Made by a program: the position numbers and the translations under genes
Source: Thermoplasmata archaeon
GTDB lineage: Archaea; Thermoplasmatota; Thermoplasmata; Lutacidiplasmatales; UBA184
DNA length: 32,762 nt
Assembly (NCBI GenBank): GCA_021823345.1
Contig: JAKAOF010000002.1
Location: 1 to 32,762 of the forward strand
Direction of reading: 5' to 3'
Notes under the pieces: model-generated
Told to the model about the DNA's origin: nothing
Database searches by the model: none
The model's input: the letters and a program-made list of their open reading frames with translations, nothing else
Shown: positions 25,184 to 32,762 of the stretch, one piece after another
Layout of the letters: each line of letters starts with the position of its first letter
Numbering within the stretch: position 1 is the first letter of the stretch

Positions 25184-26245
25184 CTAACGCTTGGACGGCT
25201 TGGCCGTATTCATGCGTTGTGCAAACTTCTTGTAGATCTCGGCGGCCCGCATGACGGCTTCGATCTTGACGTATTCGTTGGTCTGATGGGCCAGTTCCTC
25301 GGAACCGGCACCGAAGATCACCACGTGCGGGTTTACCGGGAGATAGTGCACCGCCTCGGAGGCATGGGCCAACACCGTGCGCTCGGTCGCGGCCACATCG
25401 ACCATCGCTCGAATGTGCTCGGCGTTGGGGTCGATGTGGAGGGCGGGCATGTTGACGATCTGCCGCAGGGTGTAAGGGGTCTTGATGCGGTGAAGATGCT
25501 CTTCGAGCTCCCGGGTAAGGGAATCCGGAGTGTACGGCGGGGGGAAGCGGACATCCACTTCCGTGATGCAGCGAGAGGGAACGACATTGACCCTGGTTCC
25601 TCCCGAGATCACGGCCGGGTTCAGCGTCACCCGTCCCATCTCGGAGTGTTCGACACGCCCCTTGAACCCTTCGAGCGCCTTCAGCAAGCGCATCATCTTC
25701 GTGATGGCGTTGTCCCCGAGCTGGGGCATCGCACCGTGAGCGGCCTTGCCCTTGGTCTCGATCGAGACGTCGAGTACCCCCTTCTCAGAATAGCCTACCC
25801 GCAGAGCGGTCGGTTCTCCGATCACGATGGAGCGTGCCCGGCGGACCGTGAGCGTCTTGGCCAAGCTTGCGGCTCCCGCCATGGTCGTCTCCTCGTCCGT
25901 GGTGAAGGCCAGGGTGACCGGGATCTTGCGGTGCACGAGGTCCTGTGCTGCCTGGAGCATGGCGACCACGCTGCCCTTCATGTCCGAAGCTCCTCGACCG
26001 TACATCCGGCCCGAAGCGATCTGACCCTGGGAGAAGTTCCAGAAATCCCCGATCGGCGGGGTGTCGAGGTGGCCCGAGAATAGCACGCCCCGTTCGCCGT
26101 ATTCGGCCAGGATGGCCGGCGCCGTAGGGGAGCCATGAATGGAGGTGGTCATCTTCAGTCGATCGGCGAAATACTGTACGTAGTCGATGATCTCTCGCTT
26201 GTTCGAAGTGACGTCCGAGGCGATGCCGATCAACTCAGTAAGCAT
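25184..26245 (-). CDS. M20 family metallopeptidase (ArgE/DapE/CPG2-like)
   Basis: VLFSGHLDTPPIG, MYGRGASDMKGSVVAML, TTDEETTMAGAASL, GKAAHGAMPQLGDNAI, SGGTRVNVVPSRCITEVDVRFPP. Start could be upstream (TTG 26269). Confidence 0.9.
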   Translation of the reverse strand: MLTELIGIASDVTSNKREIIDYVQYFADRLKMTTSIHGSPTAPAILAEYGERGVLFSGHLDTPPIGDFWNFSQGQIASGRMYGRGASDMKGSVVAMLQAAQDLVHRKIPVTLAFTTDEETTMAGAASLAKTLTVRRARSIVIGEPTALRVGYSEKGVLDVSIETKGKAAHGAMPQLGDNAITKMMRLLKALEGFKGRVEHSEMGRVTLNPAVISGGTRVNVVPSRCITEVDVRFPPPYTPDSLTRELEEHLHRIKTPYTLRQIVNMPALHIDPNAEHIRAMVDVAATERTVLAHASEAVHYLPVNPHVVIFGAGSEELAHQTNEYVKIEAVMRAAEIYKKFAQRMNTAKPSKR

Positions 26246-26529
26246 GTCGACCGTTTGTCGCTTGACCAAGGTAATACCACTCCGCCGGAGGTGAATGCGT
26301 TCGAGTATTAAGGGATTCACAACGAAGATTTCCCTACCCCAAGGAGGGCAAATCCCCCTGGCGGGCGGGAAGCCAGGTCGACGTGAGCTCGCCCGGTCGC
26401 GGAGGAACCTACTTCCACGGAGGCCAAGGAGCGTGCGGCTACCGAAAGGATATAGGTTTCTCGAGCTATTGCACTCTCAGCGTGCAGGCGTATTCGCGGC
26501 CGACCCGGTACCACGACCCCGATGAGGAC

Positions 26530-26907
26530 ATGCCCATCCTCGTGGCGATCATCGCCGTGCTGATGGGGATCATCGGCGGAGCGGCACTCATCCTGGGGCT
26601 CGTGTACATCTTCTCTCCCTGGGCGAGCGGCCTCGATCAGAACGCGATCGTCCAGTTCCTCAACCAGTACGTGATCCATGCCGGGCCGCTCACCGGGATC
26701 CTGCTCGCCATCGGTGGGGCTGCCGTGGTTTCGATCGCCATGGGACTCTGGCACCAGGAGGCATGGTCCCTCTGGTTCTGTGTCGTGGCAATCGCGTTGG
26801 GAGAGGTCTACCTCTTCTTCTTCAAGGTCCCGTTCAGCTACATCTTCCTGTCCCTGCTCATCCTTTACATCTACCTTCTAGCCGTTCGTCAGCATTTCAA
26901 ACGATGA
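26530..26907 (+). CDS. small multi-pass membrane protein of unknown function
   Basis: MPILVAIIAVLMGIIGGAALILGLVYIFSPW... with ~4 hydrophobic helices. Stop overlaps the start of the nitrilase gene (ATGA). Confidence 0.65.
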   Translation: MPILVAIIAVLMGIIGGAALILGLVYIFSPWASGLDQNAIVQFLNQYVIHAGPLTGILLAIGGAAVVSIAMGLWHQEAWSLWFCVVAIALGEVYLFFFKVPFSYIFLSLLILYIYLLAVRQHFKR

Positions 26908-27695
26908 GGCTCGCACTTGCGGAGGTCAAACCTCGGGCCCGCAAGGTCCCGGAGAACCTCTGCGCCATGGAAGGGATCATCAACCAAGCCCCTCACGCGG
27001 ACCTAGTAGCGTTCCCCGAGCTCTACCTCACCGGTTACGCTTTGGGGGACACCCTGCATCGGCTGGCCCTGTCGCGGGACGGAAAGGAGACTGCGACGCT
27101 GCTCGAGATATCCAAGCGAACGCGCAAGTGGATCGTGACGGGTGCCCCGTTCCGGAGCCCCGTCCGAAGCGGAGAGGTGTGGAACGTTGCGCTGGTGGCG
27201 GGTCCCGACGGAACGCTCCTTGTCAACGGAAAGCGTCATCTGCCCAACTTCGGACCCTTCGAGGAGGGGCTGCACTTCTCTGCCGCGGAGGACGGGACCG
27301 TGGTCGAGACTCCCTTCGGACGCATCGGCACGCTGATCTGTTACGAAGTGTTCTTTCCCGAAGTGGCCCGCAAGCTGGCCCTCAAGGGGGTGGACCTGCT
27401 GCTAGCCATCTCGGCCTCGCCGGTCACCTCACGGACGCTCTTTGAGAAGCTCTTGCCGGCCCGGGCGATCGAGAATGGAACAGGGATCGCCTACGTCAAC
27501 CGGGTGGGCGTGGAGGATTCGATCGTGTTCGACGGAGGGTCCGAGTTCTGTGATCCCCGCGGAGAGGTCCTCGAGCCCGAGGTGCGGACCCTGGAAGAGG
27601 GCCAGCGGATCCTCGAGTATGACCTCCCGTTGGAGGACTACGCGCGGTTCCGCCCCGCTCGCCCGGTACTGCGGGACGTGTCCCAGTTAGCCTGA
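26904..27695 (+). CDS. carbon-nitrogen hydrolase (nitrilase superfamily)
   Basis: Glu-Lys-Cys triad contexts: VAFPELYLTGYALGD, GKRHLPNFGPFEEGLHF, GTLICYEVFFPEVARKLALKGVDLLL. Confidence 0.93.
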   Translation: MRLALAEVKPRARKVPENLCAMEGIINQAPHADLVAFPELYLTGYALGDTLHRLALSRDGKETATLLEISKRTRKWIVTGAPFRSPVRSGEVWNVALVAGPDGTLLVNGKRHLPNFGPFEEGLHFSAAEDGTVVETPFGRIGTLICYEVFFPEVARKLALKGVDLLLAISASPVTSRTLFEKLLPARAIENGTGIAYVNRVGVEDSIVFDGGSEFCDPRGEVLEPEVRTLEEGQRILEYDLPLEDYARFRPARPVLRDVSQLA

Positions 27696-30344
27696 GAGCC
27701 GCTTGGAGAGGGCATACGGGAGCACGCCGCCGGCCCGAGCGTATTCGAGCTCGATGGGGTTCTCCAACCGAAGCCGGACCGGGAACTGTTTCACGGAACT
27801 TCCCTCGCGCGCGGTGACGTCTACCTGGCCCCCGAGCGTCAACTTGCCCGCGGGTAATTTGAGGTCAAAGGTTTCCCGACCCGTGAGGCCGAGCCCCTTC
27901 CATCCCGTACCCTCCAGGAACTGGAGGGGAAGGACCCCCATCCCAGCCAGGTTGCTCCGGTGGATCCGCTCGTAGGTCTCGGCGATGACCGCCCGTACCC
28001 CCAGCAAAAGGGGGCCCTTGGCGGCCCAGTCCCGAGAGCTCCCCTGCCCGTAGCGCTTCCCGGCCATCACGATGAGCGGGACCTTCTCGGCGGCGTATTT
28101 CTGGGACACCTCGTACAGGGAATCGACCCCTCCCTCCGGGAAGTGGCGGGACCAGCCGCCGTCCCGGCCCTCGACCATGTAGTTCTTGAGGCGAGTGTTG
28201 GCGAAGGTTCCCCGGACCATCACCTCATGGTTCCCCCGTCGCGAACCATAGGTGTTGAATTCGGAAGCGGGGACCTTGTGACCCTGGAGGTATCTGCCCG
28301 CGGGGCTATCCACCGGAATCTCCCCCGCCGGGGAGATATGGTCCGTCGAAACATTGTCCCCGAGAAGGGCGAGGGCCCGAGCTCCCGAGAAAAGTAGACC
28401 ATCTGGAGCGGGTTGCACGGGTCGAGGAGACGAGAAGAAAGGTACCTCTCGCAGGTACGTCGACGTTCCCTCCCACGGATACATCGCCCCGTGCGCTACC
28501 GTCAGGTGGTCCCAGAGGGGTCCGCCATGGTAGGACTCCACGTAGTTGTGGGAGAACATCTTCTGGTCGATCGAAGTGTCCATGATCTCTCGGATCTCTC
28601 CGTCGGCCGGCCAGACATCCTTCAGGAACACGGGTTGACCCTGGGGAGTCGTTCCCAGGGGGTCCTTCGAGAGGTCGATGTCGATCCTTCCCGCCAGTGC
28701 GGCCGCCACGACGAGCATGGGGGAAGCGAGGTAGTTCGCCCGGACCAGGTTGTGGACCCGGGCCTCAAAGTTCCGATTTCCGCTGAGGACCGAGACCAGA
28801 AAGGCATCGTCTTCCGTCACGGACTTCTCACTGAGCGGAGACAGCGGTCCACTGTTCCCGATACAGGTGGTGCAACCATACCCCACGAGCGCGAATCCCA
28901 GCTGAGTCAGCGGTTCGAGGAGCCTCGAGCGCTCCAGGTAGGCCGTGACGACCTTCGAGCCAGGGGCGAGGGAAGCCTTGACGAACGGGTCGAGCTTCAG
29001 ACCCAGCGCGAGCGCCTTCTTGGCGATGAGGCCCGCCCCGACCATCACCGATGGGTTGGAAGTGTTGGTGCAGCTCGTGATCGCCGCGATCGCGATGCGA
29101 CCATCCGCCGAAGGCCCCGAAGCGGCCGTAGCGTGGGAGGGGCGGTCCTTGCGGTAGGTTTCGAGCGCCTCTCGGAACGAGGACGGGACCTCCGAGAGCG
29201 TCCGAGCCTCTTCGGGATTCCGGGGACCCGCCATGCTGGGAGATATGGACCCGAGGTCGAGCACGAGTTCCCGTGTGAACTCCGGGGCCGGGCTCTGGGC
29301 GTCTCTCCATAGTCCGAGCCGGCGGGCATAGTCCTCCACGAGCTGAACGTGGGCGGGATCCCGCCCCGTAAGACGAAGGTAGGCGATGGTGGCCGTGTCG
29401 ATCGGGAACATGCTGGCCGTCGCCCCGTACTCCGGACACATGTTGGAAATGGTCGCCCGGTCGAAGGCCGAGATGTGAGCAAGCCCCGGTCCGAAGAACT
29501 CCACGAATCGATTGACGACCCCTTCCTTGCGGAGCATCCGGGTCACCGTGAGCACGATGTCCGTCGCGGTGACACCCGCCCTCGGGCTACCCTCGAGGCG
29601 GACCCCGACCACTTCCGGGTAGCTGACGAGATAGGGCTCCCCCAGCATGACCGCCTCGGCCTCGATCCCTCCGACCCCCCAACCCAGGACACACAGGCCG
29701 TTCACCATGGTGGTGTGGGAGTCGGTCCCGATGACCGTGTCCGGATAGGCGGTGCCGTCCTCATCGGTGACCACCGAAGCGAGGTATTCGAGGTTCACCT
29801 GGTGGCATATCCCGTTCCCAGGGGGCATCACCCGAAGCTTCGGGAACGCCGTCTGGGCCCACTTGAGGAAGGCGTAGCGCTCAGTATTGCGCTCGTACTC
29901 CTTGGCCATGTTGATCTCGAGCGACTGAGGGCTCCCGTAACTGTCGACCTGGACCGAGTGATCGATGACAAGGTCCATCCGGACCGACGAGTCGATGGCC
30001 CGCGCTTCCCGCCCGTTCCGCACGGCCGCATCACGCATCGAACCAAGGTCCACGATGACCGGTACTCCGGTGAAGTCCTGCAGGAGGACCCGGGACGGAA
30101 AGAAGGGCAGTTCTTCCCGGCGTTCCATGGTCTCCCCGTTGGCGAGGGCGCGGATACGCGCCCAGTCCATGCTCCCAGGGGAGGCATGCCGGAACATGTT
30201 CTCCAGGAGGATCTTGTGCACGATGGGACGGCGATCCCACTTCTTGGCATCGACCCCTTCGACCTGCCGAGGGTCGAAGATCCGATATTCGCGCTTTCCC
30301 GAGACAAAATTCCCTGGGGACGCAGCCTTCCCCGCTTCGTTCAT
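27687..30344 (-). CDS. acnA: aconitate hydratase
   Basis: GTDSHTTMVNGLCVLGWGVGGIEAEAVMLGEP, ITSCTNTSNPSVMVGAGL, YGCTTCIGNSGPL, YGSRRGNHEVMVRGTFANTRLKN, AGKRYGQGSSRDWAAKGPLLLGVRAVIAE. Confidence 0.97.
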   Translation of the reverse strand: MNEAGKAASPGNFVSGKREYRIFDPRQVEGVDAKKWDRRPIVHKILLENMFRHASPGSMDWARIRALANGETMERREELPFFPSRVLLQDFTGVPVIVDLGSMRDAAVRNGREARAIDSSVRMDLVIDHSVQVDSYGSPQSLEINMAKEYERNTERYAFLKWAQTAFPKLRVMPPGNGICHQVNLEYLASVVTDEDGTAYPDTVIGTDSHTTMVNGLCVLGWGVGGIEAEAVMLGEPYLVSYPEVVGVRLEGSPRAGVTATDIVLTVTRMLRKEGVVNRFVEFFGPGLAHISAFDRATISNMCPEYGATASMFPIDTATIAYLRLTGRDPAHVQLVEDYARRLGLWRDAQSPAPEFTRELVLDLGSISPSMAGPRNPEEARTLSEVPSSFREALETYRKDRPSHATAASGPSADGRIAIAAITSCTNTSNPSVMVGAGLIAKKALALGLKLDPFVKASLAPGSKVVTAYLERSRLLEPLTQLGFALVGYGCTTCIGNSGPLSPLSEKSVTEDDAFLVSVLSGNRNFEARVHNLVRANYLASPMLVVAAALAGRIDIDLSKDPLGTTPQGQPVFLKDVWPADGEIREIMDTSIDQKMFSHNYVESYHGGPLWDHLTVAHGAMYPWEGTSTYLREVPFFSSPRPVQPAPDGLLFSGARALALLGDNVSTDHISPAGEIPVDSPAGRYLQGHKVPASEFNTYGSRRGNHEVMVRGTFANTRLKNYMVEGRDGGWSRHFPEGGVDSLYEVSQKYAAEKVPLIVMAGKRYGQGSSRDWAAKGPLLLGVRAVIAETYERIHRSNLAGMGVLPLQFLEGTGWKGLGLTGRETFDLKLPAGKLTLGGQVDVTAREGSSVKQFPVRLRLENPIELEYARAGGVLPYALSKRLSG

Positions 30345-30389
30345 GCCGGGAGGGGAGCGCGAGGAGGATTTATTCTCGCTGAAGGGCCC

Positions 30390-32762
30390 TTACCTCGGTG
30401 GGGGGGGAGGAATCGGGCCGCCCGGCGGTGATCCCGGTGGAGGGTACTGGGGAGGAGACCCTGAGGGAGGGGGGCTCTGCCAGTTCGGGTACTGGGTGGG
30501 GGGAGGCGGCTGGACCCAGGGCTGTGCGGATGGAGGAGGGGCGGACTCGCGTCCGCGGTTACGACCATGCCGTACCGCGACCGCGGCCACCACCACGACC
30601 ACTCCGACGATCACGGCGATGAGCAACCAGTCGATCAGTCCGAGCCCCAAGATGGTCTGATTCCCGTTGTTGGAGTTCCCGCTGTTGATGGATTCTACGT
30701 TCAGCGACACCTTGGTCGAGTTGGCCGTATACGATGAGGAGTCGGTGACCGTCACCGCGATCGAGAACTGGCCGGTCTGAGTCGGGCTGCACGTGAACTG
30801 GGCCAAGTCCTGGGAGGAGCACCCCAGGGGAAGACCCGAGTAGGCGAACGTATAGGGCTGTACCCCGCCACTGACCGTCGTGGTGAAGGTGACCGGGCTG
30901 TTCACGCTCACCGTGTTCACGGAAATGGCCAACGTGGGAGTGGTCATCGAGCTCTTGAAGGGGTTCACGATGAGGCCGGTCGACGCCGCGTAGCTCGCCG
31001 AGTTGGCATCCGTCACGGTGACGTACACGGAGAAGCTCCCCGAGATGGTCGGCTTGCACGAGAACGTGGGCGTCGAGGACGAGCACCCGGGGGGCAGGCC
31101 AGAGAAGGAGAACGAGTAGGGAGCTTTTCCACCGCTCACCGCCGTGGTGAACGTAGTCGAGCTGCCCAGGGTGATCACACTGGGATTGGCGACGAACGAG
31201 GAGATCGTCGGCCCTCCCGAGGCTTGAGCCTGGACCATCAAGGTGGCGTTGCCCCAAACCTGTGCGCCTTTGGCATCCTTTACGTTGAGCGAGACCGTAT
31301 ACGTGCCCGCCGAGAGAGGAGCGCAGGCAAAGGTGCTGACATTCCCGGAGGAACAGCCGGGTGGGATACCCAGGTAGGAGTACGTGTAGGCGGGGTACCC
31401 CCCCGAAACCGAGGCCGTGAACGTGGCGGTGGCCCCGGTAGCCACCGTAGAGGGGGTCACGGTGAATGCGGAAAGGGCCAGCGGGCTTGAGCCCACCGGA
31501 TTGACCACAAGGCTGAGCGATCCCGATGCGGTGTTCGAGCTCGCATCCGTCACACCGAGGCTTACGGTGAACGTTCCCGAGACCGTGGGTACGCAGGTAA
31601 AGGCGTAGGTGTTGCCCCCCGAGCAACCGGTGGGAAGACCGCTGTAGGAGTACGAGTAGGGAGCCGTGCCGCCCGTCACATTGTCCGTGATCTGGGTAGC
31701 GGCACCCTGGGTAACCGGGTTGGGAGAGGCCGTGAACGAGTTGACGGTCAACTTCCCGACCACCTTCGGGTTCACCACGACGCTGAGGGTCCTGGTCGAA
31801 GAGGTGTGAGAAGCATCCGTCACGGTCACCGTGGTATTCCAAGTGCCCGAGGCCGTCGGAGTACAGGTGAGGGTCGACGAGTTCACCGAGGCGCAACCGG
31901 GCGGGAGCACTGCGTAGGCGTACGTATAAGGACTGACGCCTCCGCTGGCGGTCACCGAGAAGACCATCGACGTTCCGACGGTCCCGGGACTGGGCAGGAC
32001 GGTGAAGGCCGTCACGGTCACATTTCCGCCCGATGACGGAGCAGACGTGACCACAACCGTTACCGTGTTCGAGGCGGCGGTATTGGCGGCCTGCGTGACC
32101 GTCACCTTGGCCGAGTACACCCCGGCTTTCGTGTACGTGTGGGTGGCATAGTACGTGGTCGTCGTGGAGGAGGTGCCGTCACCGAAAGACCAGTTGTACG
32201 AATACCCGGTGAGCGGAGCGGAGCCTCCTGCGGCATCGGCGCCGAACGAGACGGCAAGGTTCGCCTGCCCGTAGGTCACGTTGGAGCTCATCACCACGGT
32301 CAATGGAGCGTAGGGCGAGGGATTGCCGTTTTCCTTGGCAAGCAACTGGGCCATCTGGCTCACATTGAAGCTCCCCAGCCCGGTCACTGGACTCCAGCCG
32401 GGCTGTTCGGTGTACCCACTACCGGAAACCATGTTGTTCCCGATCAGGATATCGAAGAAGCCGGTGTGATAGCTCGTGCCCTTCCCAATGGCATACATTG
32501 CATAGTTCGCCATCCCATTCCCCTTGGTCGCGGTGCCGTTGAACTGGTACATGACGTCCAGCATGCCTGCCGACGAGGGACTGGCGAGCGAAGTGCCCGC
32601 ACTGAGCGTCCAAGCCCCATTGTAGACGAGCTCCACCCATGTGCCACCGACCGCGGCGATGTCCGGGACGCCCCGGCACGTCGTGGACGTGCACCCGGAT
32701 GGGTCCTGTGTCCCGAATCCCTGCATACCCTGTTGGTACGTCGGGGCCGGGTAGGCCGTGGT
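30390..32762 (-). CDS. sedolisin-like (S53) serine peptidase C-terminal part, PKD domain, five Ig-like repeats, TM helix and Pro-rich tail (5' end outside window)
   Basis: RGVPDIAAVGGTWVELVYNGAWTLSAGTSLASPSSAGM, FFDILIGNN and PGWSPVTGLGSFN match the S53 C-terminal core. Then YNWSFGDGTSSTTTTYYATHTYTKAGVY (PKD), five GLPxGC...C repeats, TM LIDWLLIAVIVGVVVVVAAVAV, and a poly-Pro tail. Frame stays open to 32762. Confidence 0.85.
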   Translation of the reverse strand, partial: TTAYPAPTYQQGMQGFGTQDPSGCTSTTCRGVPDIAAVGGTWVELVYNGAWTLSAGTSLASPSSAGMLDVMYQFNGTATKGNGMANYAMYAIGKGTSYHTGFFDILIGNNMVSGSGYTEQPGWSPVTGLGSFNVSQMAQLLAKENGNPSPYAPLTVVMSSNVTYGQANLAVSFGADAAGGSAPLTGYSYNWSFGDGTSSTTTTYYATHTYTKAGVYSAKVTVTQAANTAASNTVTVVVTSAPSSGGNVTVTAFTVLPSPGTVGTSMVFSVTASGGVSPYTYAYAVLPPGCASVNSSTLTCTPTASGTWNTTVTVTDASHTSSTRTLSVVVNPKVVGKLTVNSFTASPNPVTQGAATQITDNVTGGTAPYSYSYSGLPTGCSGGNTYAFTCVPTVSGTFTVSLGVTDASSNTASGSLSLVVNPVGSSPLALSAFTVTPSTVATGATATFTASVSGGYPAYTYSYLGIPPGCSSGNVSTFACAPLSAGTYTVSLNVKDAKGAQVWGNATLMVQAQASGGPTISSFVANPSVITLGSSTTFTTAVSGGKAPYSFSFSGLPPGCSSSTPTFSCKPTISGSFSVYVTVTDANSASYAASTGLIVNPFKSSMTTPTLAISVNTVSVNSPVTFTTTVSGGVQPYTFAYSGLPLGCSSQDLAQFTCSPTQTGQFSIAVTVTDSSSYTANSTKVSLNVESINSGNSNNGNQTILGLGLIDWLLIAVIVGVVVVVAAVAVRHGRNRGRESAPPPSAQPWVQPPPPTQYPNWQSPPPSGSPPQYPPPGSPPGGPIPPPPPR

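Noticed and set aside
28413-30431. Long plus-strand ORFs (299 and 360 aa) antisense to aconitase
   Set aside because: Aconitase reading frame is unambiguous; these are antisense shadows without motifs.
30559-31896. 445-aa minus-strand ORF inside the sedolisin-Ig gene
   Set aside because: Out-of-frame shadow with a repetitive His/Gly/Arg composition created by the repeats.

Overview
The window is a gene-dense, high-GC archaeal chromosome segment, probably from a Thermoplasmatota-like euryarchaeon. That lineage is inferred from the 16S fragment and the gene repertoire and was not tested phylogenetically. It opens with the 5' part of a 16S rRNA gene on the minus strand (truncated by the window edge). 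Housekeeping genes follow: enoyl-CoA hydratase, GH15 glucoamylase/trehalase-type hydrolase, Pcc1-like KEOPS subunit, endonuclease IV, transaldolase, DUF357, translin-like, MTA phosphorylase, RpoK, S19e, PDCD5, L39e (missed by the ORF track), L31e, aIF6, S17e, M20 peptidase, nitrilase and aconitase. Among them are several large cell-surface proteins: a Kelch propeller, a 6-repeat Ig-like protein, a ~1230-aa S-layer-like protein, and a sedolisin-PKD-Ig protein truncated at the window end. There is also a pair of related DUF998-like membrane proteins. I saw no CRISPR array, transposase, prophage or tRNA. The most interesting signals are: a shared two-cysteine 'GLPxGC...C' Ig-like repeat family in two membrane-anchored proteins with proline-rich tails; a sedolisin with an apparently altered Ca2+ site; a short SerK/ParB-like protein sharing one TATA element with the S19e operon; a wHTH + Pro/Ala linker + coiled-coil protein; a DUF998/PH-like composite membrane protein; and several inverted repeats (possible ncRNA, operator or terminator elements). 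No single feature is compelling enough to call a new defence or mobile system.
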